From Mycolicibacterium xanthum (GTDB taxonomy: Bacteria > Actinomycetota > Actinomycetes > Mycobacteriales > Mycobacteriaceae): a stretch of 64,000 bases of DNA. The translations under genes were made by a program, and so were the position numbers. Under the pieces are notes generated by a model. That model worked only from the letters and a program-made list of their open reading frames with translations. It was not told the DNA's origin and did not search any database. Below, in pieces: positions 16,995 to 26,766 of the stretch. How positions within the stretch are numbered: the stretch's first letter is position 1; each line of letters starts with the position of its first letter. Where the stretch lies: assembly GCF_019710635.1 (NCBI RefSeq), contig NZ_JAIFZS010000011.1:1-64000 (forward strand), written 5' to 3'.

Positions 16995-18249
16995 AGGTCA
17001 TCACGTCGTCGACCAGTGGCGCGGTGTCGGTTTCGTCGCGCGGTGCGAACCCCGGCTCGAGTGCCGCGGGTTTGCCGTCGAAGAGTGGATCGAGGCCGTC
17101 GGTGATCCGCGAGTCCAGCCGGAACGACCGCAACACGAACGGCAGCCCGTTGGAGCGCAGCGGGTCGGGCGTGCTCATGACGTGGAAGTGCAGGTGCGGT
17201 GCGGTGGTGTTGCCGCTGTTGCCCAGCGACGCGATCGCCTGACCGGTGGTCAGCTGGTCGCCCGGCTTGACCTTGACCGATCCGGTCTGCAGGTGGGCGT
17301 AGAACGCGTAGTTGCCGTCACCGAGATCCTGCACGATGTAGTTCCCCCCGTACTCGTCGAGCGCCAGCCCGGTCGGCGTCGCGCCGGGAACCTGCTCGGG
17401 CCGGCCGTCCACGGAGCGCACCACCGGCCCGTCGCCGACCGCCAGGATGTCGGTGCCGAAGTACGGGAAACTGTCCAGCTTGCCGAGGTCGCCGGTGAAA
17501 AGCCGGCCGTCCGGGCCCAGCTGGATGTAGTCGACCGCGAATCGCTCGGCGGCCCACAGCTCGCCGTTGATCGGGTTGAGTGCCATCCGGTGGGGCGTCA
17601 TGTCGCAGCACCCGTTGGCGTCCAGCCAGTTCGGCCCGGCCAGCGGCGGTGCGATCACCACCGGTGCGCGGGTCTGCACCGTGACCGGTGCGACGTCTTC
17701 GGTCAGGTCCTCCGGGATCAGCGGTGGCATCGGTTCGGAGACCTTGACGCCGACGGCGTGGGTCAGCTCGGTGGGCACCGGCTCGTCGGCGTCGAGCGCG
17801 ACGTCCAACCACACGAACGCGGTCTGGGCCGGACCGATCGTGGTGGTCGGATCGTGGTTGCCGGCCAGCCTGGTCCAGTAGGCCAGCCGGTCACCGGGCA
17901 GGTCGAGCAGGGTGCGGTCACCGGCCCGCACGCCGACCGAGGTCAGCGTCACGTCGTGGGGCATCGTGTTGGTCAGCGCCAGCTCGTAGGCCAGGTGGGT
18001 CTTGCCGTCGGTGCCGGGCACCGGGATCGGCGCGGCGAGCACCCGAGCGATCACCGGGGTGGCGACCGACTCGGCCCCCGCCGACGGCGCGGGCGTCGTC
18101 GCAGGAGTCGAAGTGGCCTGCGCAGGTGCACTCTCGGTGGTCCCGTCTTCGGGTGCGTTCTCCGACGGCTTCTCCGATGGCGGCGAGCAGGCCGCGCACA
18201 GCGTGAGCGCGATCAGTGCGGCCGAGGCGATCAGGGGGCGAATCGGCAT
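16981..18249 (-). CDS. M23/LytM-like lipoprotein, possibly degenerate
   Basis: A 422-residue protein with a lipobox (LCAAC at about residues 17-21), an Ala/Glu/Thr-rich linker, a beta-rich middle domain and a C-terminal M23 (LytM) fold. The GNYAFYAHLQTGSVKVKPGD strand and the APHLHFHVM zinc motif are present. The usual HxxxD first motif reads RFAVD (Arg in place of His) in WAAERFAVDYIQ, so zinc-dependent cleavage is doubtful; it may regulate or bind cell-wall peptides instead. It lies 21 bp downstream of the flippase-like gene and overlaps the DUF3054 gene. Confidence 0.75.
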   Translation of the reverse strand: MPIRPLIASAALIALTLCAACSPPSEKPSENAPEDGTTESAPAQATSTPATTPAPSAGAESVATPVIARVLAAPIPVPGTDGKTHLAYELALTNTMPHDVTLTSVGVRAGDRTLLDLPGDRLAYWTRLAGNHDPTTTIGPAQTAFVWLDVALDADEPVPTELTHAVGVKVSEPMPPLIPEDLTEDVAPVTVQTRAPVVIAPPLAGPNWLDANGCCDMTPHRMALNPINGELWAAERFAVDYIQLGPDGRLFTGDLGKLDSFPYFGTDILAVGDGPVVRSVDGRPEQVPGATPTGLALDEYGGNYIVQDLGDGNYAFYAHLQTGSVKVKPGDQLTTGQAIASLGNSGNTTAPHLHFHVMSTPDPLRSNGLPFVLRSFRLDSRITDGLDPLFDGKPAALEPGFAPRDETDTAPLVDDVMTYADR

Positions 18250-18270
18250 GCGGCGGTGACTCTTTCGATG

Positions 18271-19425
18271 TCAGTCGGACTGGCCGGGCGGGTGGGGTGC
18301 CTCGGGGTCGGGGCTGAACAGCGCGGGTGTGCCGGGAGGCTTCGGCGGCGCCGCGGCGGATCCGTTCGCATCGGGGTCGACGTCCTTCTCGGTGCGGAAC
18401 ATGAAGAAGAACACCACCCAGCCGATGGCGGCAATGAAGATCCAGCTGATCAGACGGTAGATCAGCATCGCCGAAATCGCTGCAGCCAGCGACATTCCGC
18501 TCGACACCAGACCCGGTACCAGGACCGCCTCGACGACCAGCAGCCCGCCCGGCATCAGGGGGATCGACCCCACCGCACGGGCGGCGGCGTAGGCGACGGT
18601 CACGCCGGCGATCGACGGGTGACCGCCGGTGGCGTAGCACGCCGCCAGCAGGCAGCCGACGTCGGCGATCCAGTTGAACAGCGACCAGCTGAACGCCACC
18701 CCGAGGACCCGTCGGCTGAGTTGCACCGACTCCAGCTGGGCGAGGGTCTCCCGCCACCTGGCCAGCCCGGTGTCGGGCGGCTTGCCCCGCACCGAGTTGA
18801 CCCATGACAGCACCCGCACGCCGATTCCGTCGATGAGCTCGGGCCGGGTCGCCACGGCCTGCGCCAGCAGCACCAGCGCCACGAAACCGCCGAGCGAGAA
18901 GATCAGCGACAGCGGGTTCTTGCTCGCGCCGAGCATGAAGGCGCCGCCGAGGCCCAGCAGGGCCAGCCCGATCACCTGCAGCGCGCCCGACATCACCAGC
19001 TGCCACGAGGCCACCACCGGGGACGCGCCCCAGATCCGCTGCTGGCGGTAGATGAAGGTCGCCGAGAGCACCGGACCGCCGGGCATCGTGGTGGACAGCG
19101 CGTTTCCGGCGTAGAACGCGGCCTCCGAGCGCCACTGCCGCACGTGCACCCCGGCGGAGCGCAGCAGCGTGCGCTGGATCTGCGCGAAGCTGTGCATCGA
19201 CGCCATCGCGGCCACGATCGCGACCCCCACCCACAGCCAGCGCGCCGAGTACATGCTCTTCCACGCCTTGGCGAGCTGGTCGTGCACCAGCACGATCTCG
19301 ACCGTCAGCACGATGACCGCGAGCGCGATCACCACCCAGCGCAGCCACCAGTACTTTCCGCGGCCGTTGGGCACCCGTCCGGTGCCAAGGGCCCGGATGC
19401 CACTCGCGGGAGCGTCGTGTGACAC
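18271..19425 (-). CDS. YbhN/UPF0104 flippase-like membrane protein (Rv0204c-like)
   Basis: A 384-residue polytopic protein of the lysylphosphatidylglycerol-synthase transmembrane (YbhN/AglD) family, with eight to nine helices and the family hallmark SIPLMPGGLLVVEAVL. Members are thought to move lipids or lipid-linked sugars. It starts with GTG at 19425, 62 bp from the divergent AI-2E gene, and leads a three-gene minus-strand run with the M23-like lipoprotein and DUF3054 gene. In M. tuberculosis Rv0204c occupies the same place next to Rv0205. Confidence 0.8.
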   Translation of the reverse strand: MSHDAPASGIRALGTGRVPNGRGKYWWLRWVVIALAVIVLTVEIVLVHDQLAKAWKSMYSARWLWVGVAIVAAMASMHSFAQIQRTLLRSAGVHVRQWRSEAAFYAGNALSTTMPGGPVLSATFIYRQQRIWGASPVVASWQLVMSGALQVIGLALLGLGGAFMLGASKNPLSLIFSLGGFVALVLLAQAVATRPELIDGIGVRVLSWVNSVRGKPPDTGLARWRETLAQLESVQLSRRVLGVAFSWSLFNWIADVGCLLAACYATGGHPSIAGVTVAYAAARAVGSIPLMPGGLLVVEAVLVPGLVSSGMSLAAAISAMLIYRLISWIFIAAIGWVVFFFMFRTEKDVDPDANGSAAAPPKPPGTPALFSPDPEAPHPPGQSD

Positions 19426-19487
19426 GCCCTACAGGGTAAGCCGTCAAGCAAGGGATTCCGCAGATCCGGGGCCGTTACGCTACCGGG

Positions 19488-20654
19488 ATGTCAGCCGGTC
19501 CGTCCCTTGGCAGCTCACTGGATTCCTTCGCCGACCGGTCGGTCAGCCCGCTGGTCCGCAAGACCGCTGCGTGGTCGTGGCGGCTGCTGGTGATCTTCGG
19601 CGCCGTCCTCGCGGTCGGGTGGGTCTTCTTCCGCCTGGAGATCCTGTTCGTGCCGGTCGCGCTGGCCACCATCGTCGCCGCGTTGCTGCTGCCCGTCGTC
19701 GACTTCCTGGACCGCCACGGCGCGCCGCGCAGCGGTGCTGTCGCGCTGGTCCTGCTCAGCGGGTTCGCGCTGTTCGGCGGGCTGCTGGCGTTCGTGATCA
19801 CCCAGTTCGTCGACGGCGCGCCCGCGCTGGTCGCGCAGGTGTCGACCAGCATCGAGGGCGTCGGCACCTGGCTGACCGACGGGCCGCTGCACGTCAGCGA
19901 GCAGCAGATCAACCAGTTCCGCGACGCCGCGATCGAGGCGCTGCGCAGCAATCAGGAGAAGCTGACCAGTGGGGCGCTGTCCACCGCGGGCACGGTCACC
20001 GAGATCGTCACCGGTGCGCTGCTGGTGCTGTTCACGCTGATCTTCCTGCTGCACGGCGGCCGCAACATCTTCGGATTCGTCACCAGGGTCTTCCCGGCCG
20101 ACGCGCGCGTGCGGGTTCGCGACGCCGGGCGTGCCGGGTTCCGCTCGCTGATCGGCTATGTGCGGGCGACGTTCCTGGTCGCCCTCGTCGACGCGCTGGG
20201 TATCGGGGTGGGCCTGGCGATCATGGGGGTGCCGCTGGCGCTGCCGCTGGCCTCGCTGGTGTTCATGGGTGCGTTCATCCCGCTGGTCGGTGCCGTGATC
20301 ACCGGGTTCCTGGCCGTCATCGTCGCGCTGATCGCCAAGGGCTGGATCTACGCGCTGATCACCCTCGGGTTGATCATCGCGGTACAGCAGCTGGAGGGCC
20401 ACGTGCTGCAGCCGCTGGTGATGGGGCGTGCGGTGTCGATCCACCCGCTGGCCATCGTGCTCGCCATCGCCGGCGGCGCCGTGCTGGCCGGCATCATCGG
20501 CGCGCTGCTCGCCGTGCCGGTGCTGGCGTTCCTCAACAGCGCGATCCGGGTGCTGCTCGCCGAAGACCCCGCCGCCGAGGAGGCGGCGCTGGAGGCCGAC
20601 ATCGGGCCGGTGGTGCTTGCCCATCCCGACGACGTCGATGCGCCGCCGGGGTGA
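19488..20654 (+). CDS. AI-2E family transporter (Rv0205-like)
   Basis: A 388-residue permease of the AI-2 exporter/YdiK/PerM family with about eight membrane helices. Typical features are two helices near the N-terminus, a soluble segment (residues 105-180) and the C-terminal run [20 protein letters not shown]. The substrate is unknown. It is divergent from the Rv0204c-like gene and convergent with mmpL3. Confidence 0.83.
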   Translation: MSAGPSLGSSLDSFADRSVSPLVRKTAAWSWRLLVIFGAVLAVGWVFFRLEILFVPVALATIVAALLLPVVDFLDRHGAPRSGAVALVLLSGFALFGGLLAFVITQFVDGAPALVAQVSTSIEGVGTWLTDGPLHVSEQQINQFRDAAIEALRSNQEKLTSGALSTAGTVTEIVTGALLVLFTLIFLLHGGRNIFGFVTRVFPADARVRVRDAGRAGFRSLIGYVRATFLVALVDALGIGVGLAIMGVPLALPLASLVFMGAFIPLVGAVITGFLAVIVALIAKGWIYALITLGLIIAVQQLEGHVLQPLVMGRAVSIHPLAIVLAIAGGAVLAGIIGALLAVPVLAFLNSAIRVLLAEDPAAEEAALEADIGPVVLAHPDDVDAPPG

Positions 20655-20669
20655 CGGGGAATTCGCGCC

Positions 20670-20726
20670 CCGAGATTGCGCGGAGAGGGTCGTCACCGGG
20701 TCGCACGGCGCGCCCAGCAATCTCGG
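20670..20726. terminator. 10-bp inverted repeat between convergent genes
   Basis: CCGAGATTGC (20670-20679) and GCAATCTCGG (20717-20726) are perfect inverted arms separated by 37 bp, in the gap between the AI-2E gene (+) and mmpL3 (-). A bidirectional terminator or extragenic palindrome is likely from the position; no T-tract is seen. Confidence 0.45.
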
Positions 20727-20739
20727 CGTACCCGGTGGG

Positions 20740-23700
20740 CTACAGTCGTCCCTCGCGCCGCAGTAGATCCTGTGCGCTGACCCCGTTGCCGCCACGCCGC
20801 TGACGTTCCTCGTCGGCGCGGGTGTTCAGCTTCTCCGTGGCGGCCTCGGCGTCGGGCTGACGCGCGGTCGGGATCGCCCGGGTCTCCTCGGCGGAGCCGT
20901 CGGCCTGCGGAGCGGACTCCCGCTGTGCCGGGATCGCCGTGGTCGGCTCGTTGCCCGGACCCTGGCCGGGCATCGCGTGGGTCGGTTCGGCCGACGGCTT
21001 CGGCGGTGGCGGTGGCGGTGGCGTCGCCGCGCCGGTGCCGCGCAGGTCACCGAGCCAGGACTCGATGGCGCGGTCTTCGTGCCTGGGTGCGTGGGACGGC
21101 GGCTGGGGTGCCGCGCGCTGGGTGCGCTGCGTCACCGCGGCCGCATTGCTCACCACGTTGCGGACCGCGTTCTTAGCGATCGACAGCCGGGTGGTCTGCG
21201 GTTCGTCCCGGGGCGCGGCCGGCGGGACGGGAGGACGCGGCGGCGGGCCGGGCAGCCTGTTGGTCCCCGCGGCCGACGGCCCGGTGGGGCGTGGCGGGGC
21301 GCCACGGCCCGGCCCGGGTGTGGCCCCGGGAGCCGGATGGGTCGGATCGTGGGGCGGCGCCACCCGGCCGGCCGGCAGCATCGGGGGCCCGCCCGCGCCG
21401 ACCAGCGCCTCCGGGTGGGACTCGTCCCGCTGATCGCGCACGGCCGGGCGCTTGCGCTCGTCGGGCAGTTCGGTCTCGCCGAGGCCGAGCTTCTCCTGGA
21501 TGCGCTTCATCCACCGCGGCGCCCACCAGCAGTCGTCGCCGAGCAGCTTCATGATCGCCGGCACCAGGAACATCCGGACGATCGTCGCGTCCAGCAGCAG
21601 CGCGATGAGCAGGCCGAACGCCAGGTACTTCATCATCACCAGGTCGGAGAACACGAAGGCGCCCGCGACCACCGCCAGGACCAGGGCGGCACCGGTGATC
21701 AGCCGGCCCGTGGTGGCGGTGCCGATGCGGATCGCCTCGGCGGTCGACATCCCGCGCTCGCGGGCCTCGACCATCCGGGAGACCAGGAACACCTCGTAGT
21801 CGGTGGACAGACCCCAGATCACCGCGATGATCAGGCCGATCATCGGCGCCATCAGCGGCTGCGGGGTGTAGTTCATCAGGCCCGAGCCGTGGCCGTCGAC
21901 GAACATCCACGTCAGGATGCCCATCGTGGATCCGAGCGTCAGCGCGCTCATCAGTGCTGCCTTGATCGGCAGCACCACCGACCCGAACGCCAGGAACATC
22001 AGGATCGTCGTGGTGGTGATCAGCAGCACCACCATCAGCGGCAGCTTCTCGAACAGGCTGTGGATGCTGTCCTGCTCGAGCGCCGGGGTTCCGCCCACCG
22101 AGATCTCCAGCCCGCGCGGCGGGTTGATGGACCGCAGCTCGGCGATCTTGGCCGCCGCGTCGTTGCGGTCGATGAGACCGTTCTGGATGACCCGCACCGA
22201 TTCGTCTTCGTTGGCGCCGCCGCGCGGCTGCCACATCTTGGACGGCTCGCCGTCGGGCTCGATGAACCCACTGACGGCCATCGCCTTGGCCTTGATCTCG
22301 GCGACCTGCTGGTCGGTGACCGGCTGCCCGTCGGTGCTCTGGATCACCAGCGTGATCGGCTCGGTGCGGAACGTGGGGAAGGTCTTGTCGAACTCCTCCT
22401 GGGCCAACCGCACCGAATTGTCCGGCGGCAGGTACTTCTCGCTGATGCCGCCCAGTGCCAGCTGACCCAGCGGGATGACCAGCAGGATCATCCCGATCAG
22501 GATCGGTGCGGCGAACGCGATGGGCCGTTTCATCACGACGTTGACGAGCTTGCCCCAGAAGCCCTTCTCGACCTCGGCGCGCGTCTTGGTCTTCTGTGTC
22601 TTCTCGGCCAGCCAGTTGAGCCACCACACGATCGGCGTGCGCGCGAGCGGGACGTAGCGCGCCAGCACCATCCCGGCGACGACCACGGCGACGAAGATGA
22701 TGATGCCGAGCAGCACCCAGTACAGCCCGGTGCCCAGGGTGTCCTTGTTGGTGACGACGAGGTACGTCAGTCCGCCGAGCGTGCCCAGGTAGCCGAGGGT
22801 CAGGCCGATGACCGTCAGCGGCAGACCCTGCTCGCCGGTGTAGCGGATACGTCGGCGCGCAACGTGTCCCAGCGCGATGCCGATGGGCGGAACCAGGAGC
22901 CCGGCCGGGATCGACGCGATGGCGAGGGCATTGGTCTTCCGGTTGGCCGGATCGGAGCCGCCGGGAAGATCGCGAATATCGTGAATATCACTGTCGGGCT
23001 GGGCGAACTTCAGCAGCCAGCGCACCCCGAGCGCGTCGACGCGGGGTCCGAGGATCGCCAGCGTGGCCGGTAGCACCGAGACCGACAGGAACGCCGCCAG
23101 CAGGACCGACGCGATGATCGCGTAGGTAATGGACTTCAGGAAGCCCTGCGGGAACAGCAGCAGCGGCAGCGACGAGGCCACCAGGATCACCGCGGAGAAC
23201 ATGATGGTTCGCCCGGACGTCATGACCGCGCGGCGCACCGCCGTCTCGCTGTCGTAGCCCTCGGCGAGCTCCTCACGGAAGCGGCTCACCATGAACAGGC
23301 CGTAGTCGACGGCGATGCCCAGGCCCATCAGCGTGACCACCGGCTGGGCGAAGAAGTGCACCGGCATGAACTCGGCGGTCATGCGCACGATGCCCAATGC
23401 CCCGGCGATGGTGAGGCCGCCGATGATGGCGGGCAGCGCCGCGGCGATCACGCCGCCGAACACGAAGAACAGCACGACGGCCACCAACGGGATGGCGGCC
23501 ACCTCGGCGCGCCGCTGGTCCTCGCCGATGGTGCCGGTGAGCTCGCTGGCCAGCGGGTTGAGGCCGGCGAGCTTGATGTCGCCGCCGTTGACCTGCCGAA
23601 GTTCGGGTTCGATGGCCTGGTAGTTCTTCAGGATCGAATCGTCGTCGTCGCCCTTGAGCGGGATGCTGACGAAGGTTTTCGACAGGTCGTCGGTCTTCAT

Positions 23701-24072
23701 CTGCTGGACGGTCTCGAGTGTCGTGGTGGGCGCCTTCAGCCAGCCCACCCAGGCTTCGATCTGGTCGGGATGATCGGACACCAGCTTGTCGAGTTCGTCG
23801 GTGGTCTTCTTCATCCACTCCGGATCGTCGACCTTCGTGCCGTCCGGCGGTGTGAGGATGGCGACTACGTGGCTGGTCCGGTCACGCCCGTACGCTTCGT
23901 CGGCCACGATCGACGCGTGCACCGACTGGCTGCCCTCGTCGTAGAACCCGCTCTGGGTGACATGCTGTCCCAGGCTCATGCCGTAGATGCCACCGCCAAG
24001 GCACAGCGCCACCATGACACCGATGACGATGTACCTGAACCGGTACACCGTTCGACCCCACCAGGCGAACAC
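20740..24072 (-). CDS. mmpL3: Trehalose monomycolate transporter MmpL3
   Basis: A 1110-residue essential RND-type transporter that flips trehalose monomycolate across the inner membrane for outer-membrane assembly. Twelve helices, two periplasmic porter domains and a long Pro-rich cytosolic tail (from about residue 760) are visible. The proton-relay pairs are intact: D256-Y257 in GIAVDYGLFMVSRF, the same numbering as the M. tuberculosis protein, and the second pair in GLSTDYEVFLVSRM. Downstream of trmB and the NYN gene, separated from the latter by 67 bp, it follows the conserved Rv0208c-Rv0206c order. The tail is longer than in M. tuberculosis, with many PxxP stretches. Confidence 0.97.
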   Translation of the reverse strand: MFAWWGRTVYRFRYIVIGVMVALCLGGGIYGMSLGQHVTQSGFYDEGSQSVHASIVADEAYGRDRTSHVVAILTPPDGTKVDDPEWMKKTTDELDKLVSDHPDQIEAWVGWLKAPTTTLETVQQMKTDDLSKTFVSIPLKGDDDDSILKNYQAIEPELRQVNGGDIKLAGLNPLASELTGTIGEDQRRAEVAAIPLVAVVLFFVFGGVIAAALPAIIGGLTIAGALGIVRMTAEFMPVHFFAQPVVTLMGLGIAVDYGLFMVSRFREELAEGYDSETAVRRAVMTSGRTIMFSAVILVASSLPLLLFPQGFLKSITYAIIASVLLAAFLSVSVLPATLAILGPRVDALGVRWLLKFAQPDSDIHDIRDLPGGSDPANRKTNALAIASIPAGLLVPPIGIALGHVARRRIRYTGEQGLPLTVIGLTLGYLGTLGGLTYLVVTNKDTLGTGLYWVLLGIIIFVAVVVAGMVLARYVPLARTPIVWWLNWLAEKTQKTKTRAEVEKGFWGKLVNVVMKRPIAFAAPILIGMILLVIPLGQLALGGISEKYLPPDNSVRLAQEEFDKTFPTFRTEPITLVIQSTDGQPVTDQQVAEIKAKAMAVSGFIEPDGEPSKMWQPRGGANEDESVRVIQNGLIDRNDAAAKIAELRSINPPRGLEISVGGTPALEQDSIHSLFEKLPLMVVLLITTTTILMFLAFGSVVLPIKAALMSALTLGSTMGILTWMFVDGHGSGLMNYTPQPLMAPMIGLIIAVIWGLSTDYEVFLVSRMVEARERGMSTAEAIRIGTATTGRLITGAALVLAVVAGAFVFSDLVMMKYLAFGLLIALLLDATIVRMFLVPAIMKLLGDDCWWAPRWMKRIQEKLGLGETELPDERKRPAVRDQRDESHPEALVGAGGPPMLPAGRVAPPHDPTHPAPGATPGPGRGAPPRPTGPSAAGTNRLPGPPPRPPVPPAAPRDEPQTTRLSIAKNAVRNVVSNAAAVTQRTQRAAPQPPSHAPRHEDRAIESWLGDLRGTGAATPPPPPPPKPSAEPTHAMPGQGPGNEPTTAIPAQRESAPQADGSAEETRAIPTARQPDAEAATEKLNTRADEERQRRGGNGVSAQDLLRREGRL

Positions 24073-24139
24073 GTGTGCTCCTATCGGTCTTTGCGCGTCG
24101 TGGTCAGCGGCCGCACGTCAGCATCCGGGCTTCAGTTGT

Positions 24140-24862
24140 CTAGGCCCGTGAGGCCAGTAGCGAGGACAGCGGCCGGAACGGCTGTAGCCATGCCCCCTGC
24201 TCGGGCAGCGAATCGAGGTTGATCCGCGGTAGCGGTTCCCGGAAGACGCCGGGGATGTCCTCCAGGTCGACGAACTCCAAGGTATCCGACGCTAGCGCCC
24301 AACTGGCATGTTCGCGAAATCCCAGCACCGCGACGTCGACGCCCTCCGCGGCGATCTCCTCCAGGGGCTGTTTGAAGGCCTGACCGTCGGCGGAGGCGAC
24401 CAGCAGGCCGGCCAGGCCTTCCGCACGCCGCACGGCGATGTGGTCGAGCATGTCGGAGTCGACGTCGCTGTCCTCGTCGATCTTGGGCTTGGCGAACACC
24501 GCGAAACCGACGTTACGCAGCGCCTCCACCCAGGGGCGCACGACATCGGCGCTGCCCGGGGCGATGTTGGTGAACACGGTCGCCTCGGGTTCCAGGGCCA
24601 CCGAGTGTCCGGACCGGCCCAGTTCGGCCGACAGGTCCGCCGTGCGGGACAGCAGCCAGCGACCCAGGGCGTCGAACCGGGGGCGGTGCGCGGCCGTCGG
24701 GCGCCCGCCCAGGATCGAGCCGAGCCCCATGTCCAGGTTGGGGGCGTCCCACACCAGCAGCACACGTCGCGCGGTGCTGCCGGCCCCGTTTCCGTAGCCG
24801 TCGGCCTGGCCCGGGACGGTGCCGATCTCGGGCATGGCCGGCATGTCGTCGGTCAGGCTCAT
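24140..24862 (-). CDS. NYN/PIN-like domain protein (Rv0207c-like)
   Basis: A 240-residue protein of the LabA/NYN (PIN-like) fold, putative metal-dependent RNases. Acidic catalytic-site candidates are in VLLVWDAPNLDMGL, DSDVDSDMLDH and ASADGQAFKQPLEE. The ATG at 24862 overlaps the trmB stop, so it is co-translated with trmB. In M. tuberculosis the equivalent gene lies between trmB and mmpL3. RNA cleavage is inferred from the fold. Confidence 0.82.
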   Translation of the reverse strand: MSLTDDMPAMPEIGTVPGQADGYGNGAGSTARRVLLVWDAPNLDMGLGSILGGRPTAAHRPRFDALGRWLLSRTADLSAELGRSGHSVALEPEATVFTNIAPGSADVVRPWVEALRNVGFAVFAKPKIDEDSDVDSDMLDHIAVRRAEGLAGLLVASADGQAFKQPLEEIAAEGVDVAVLGFREHASWALASDTLEFVDLEDIPGVFREPLPRINLDSLPEQGAWLQPFRPLSSLLASRA

Positions 24863-25647
24863 GGCGTCCGCTCCCAGAGCAGTTCGGCCACCTCGGTGCC
24901 GGCCAGCGCCTTCCGCTCGTACTTGGTCACCGGCCTGTCCGCCGACATCGGAAGGCGGTCGGCGGTGGTGACCCGGCGCAACCGGGGTTCGGCGTCGCCC
25001 ACCTGCGCGATGTGTTCGGCGTAGCCCAGATGGTCGGTGGCCGCGTGCAGCACGCCGCCGGGGCGCAGCCTGTCGGCGATCAGCGCGACGGTGTCGGGCT
25101 GCAGCAGCCGGCGCTTGTGGTGGCGCGCCTTCGGCCACGGGTCGGGGAAGAACACCCGCACACCGGCCAGCGATGCCGGTGCGAGCAGATAGGTGAGCAC
25201 GTCGACGCCGTCGCCGCGAATCATCCTGATGTTGGTGACCGGCGCCGAGCCGGACTCCGGCTGCGAGGTGCGGTCGATGGCACTGAGCAGCTGCGCCAGG
25301 CCGCGCCGGTACACCTCCACGGCGATCACGTCGAGGTCGGGCTCGGCCTGCGCCATCGCCAGGGTCGACGTGCCCGTGCCGCAGCCGATCTCGAGGATGA
25401 GCGGGGCATGGCGGACGAACCAGGCGTCGGTGTCCAGCGGTGCGGCGGGTGTGTCGCCGTGGCGGGCCTCGGTGCCCAGCAGGGGCCACAGCCGGTCCCA
25501 GGTGGCTCGCTGGCCGTCCGAGATGGTGGAGCGGCGGGCGCGGAAGCTGGTGACACGGCGGTGGAAGTGTGCGCCGTCGACCGGGCCGGACGTCACGTCT
25601 GGGGTGACGTCGCTGCCCGGGACATGCATTTGTCCATGGTCGCTCAT
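24859..25647 (-). CDS. trmB: tRNA (guanine-N7-)-methyltransferase TrmB
   Basis: A 262-residue Rossmann-fold methyltransferase that makes m7G46 in tRNA. Family marks are LILEIGCGTGTSTLAMAQ (SAM site), AVEVYRRGLAQLLSAI, and the highly conserved FFPDPWPKARHHKRRL. The N-terminal 35 residues are an extension of low conservation. It heads the trmB-NYN-mmpL3 run; a 153-bp gap to the divergent Rv0209-like gene should hold both promoters. Confidence 0.93.
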   Translation of the reverse strand: MSDHGQMHVPGSDVTPDVTSGPVDGAHFHRRVTSFRARRSTISDGQRATWDRLWPLLGTEARHGDTPAAPLDTDAWFVRHAPLILEIGCGTGTSTLAMAQAEPDLDVIAVEVYRRGLAQLLSAIDRTSQPESGSAPVTNIRMIRGDGVDVLTYLLAPASLAGVRVFFPDPWPKARHHKRRLLQPDTVALIADRLRPGGVLHAATDHLGYAEHIAQVGDAEPRLRRVTTADRLPMSADRPVTKYERKALAGTEVAELLWERTP

Positions 25648-25800
25648 CGAGGCTGGACTCCCTGCATCGTGTTACGGATTGATACCCAACAGTTGCCTTC
25701 CGCTGGTACACCGGGTGTCGACGGTGCGGGCCGCCGAAAAAGGTGTCCGGGGTGGCCTCGCACGGGTGTCAGGATTTCCGTCGGGGGACGGAGGCACCGC

Positions 25801-26766
25801 ATGTTTGTCGACATTCTCGCGCAGTTCGCCGCCGAGACGCGAAACCCGCACGTCACCGCGGTACACGATCGGCTGCAGGCGCCGCTGCGGGTGGCCGTGG
25901 CCGGCCGGCCGGGGGTGGGGCGGGACACGGTCGCCGCCGCGCTGGCCGCTGCCGGGCTGTCGGTGGGCACGATCGGCGCCGGCGTGCGCGTGGTGGTGGC
26001 CGCGGAAAGCCTCAAACCTGAGGAGCGAAGCGCGCTCACCGAACCGGGCGCACCGGCGCTGGTGGTGCTCAACAAGGCGGATCTGGCCGGTGCGGATCCC
26101 GGCGGGCCGCTGGCCGTGGCCGACCGCCGGGCCGCGGGGTGGGCCGCATCGTTCGGCGTGCCCGTCGTCCCGATGATCGCCCACCTGGCCACTGTGGAAC
26201 TCGACGCCGAAGACCTGGCGGCGCTGCGCGTGCTGCTGGCCAGCCCCGCCGACCTGACGTCGACCGACGCGTTCGTCGGGTCGGCGCACCCGCTGCTGGC
26301 CCGGACGCGATCGCGCCTGCTGCACCGGCTGGACCGGTTCGGCCTGGCCCACGCCCTGATGGCGGTCGCCGACGGCGCCGCGCTGCCGGACATCGTCGGG
26401 CGCCTGCGCGGCCTCAGCCGGGTCCACGCCGTGCTCGACGCCGTGGCGGCCGCAGCGGCCCCGGAACGCTACCACCGGATCCGGGACGCAGTCCGTGACC
26501 TGCACGTGGTCGCGGCCCGATGTCCCGATCCCCGACTGCCGGACTTCCTGGTCTCCGATGCGGTCGCCGTCGCGGTGATGGCCGCCGCGGCCGAGGTGGT
26601 GCGGGCTGCGGGCGGACGTGTCGAGACGGCCGACGACCCGGACGCGCTACTGGCCGCGGCGCGGCACTGGCAGCGGTTTGCGCGCGGCCCGGTCACCGGT
26701 ACCCACCGCCGCTGCGCGCTCGACATCGCCCGCGGCTCGCTACGCCTGCTGAACCGGTCGCGATGA
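25801..26766 (+). CDS. GTPase-like protein, Rv0209 type
   Basis: A 321-residue protein with a dynamin/Era-like N-terminal half. The P-loop is AGRPGVGRDT, where the usual GK(S/T) Lys is Arg, yet the base-specificity motif VVLNKAD is intact. The C-terminal half is helical and Ala/Arg-rich. ATG 25801 is chosen because it precedes the P-loop by a normal distance. The stop overlaps the next start (ATGA), so both proteins are made together. Nucleotide binding may be weak or lost; a role with its partner at the membrane is inferred. Confidence 0.7.
   Translation: MFVDILAQFAAETRNPHVTAVHDRLQAPLRVAVAGRPGVGRDTVAAALAAAGLSVGTIGAGVRVVVAAESLKPEERSALTEPGAPALVVLNKADLAGADPGGPLAVADRRAAGWAASFGVPVVPMIAHLATVELDAEDLAALRVLLASPADLTSTDAFVGSAHPLLARTRSRLLHRLDRFGLAHALMAVADGAALPDIVGRLRGLSRVHAVLDAVAAAAAPERYHRIRDAVRDLHVVAARCPDPRLPDFLVSDAVAVAVMAAAAEVVRAAGGRVETADDPDALLAAARHWQRFARGPVTGTHRRCALDIARGSLRLLNRSR

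Noticed and set aside
20977..23073. A 698-residue open frame antisense to mmpL3
   Set aside because: It has no domain and is rich in Asp/His/Gln/Arg as expected from the reverse frame; mmpL3 is unambiguous.
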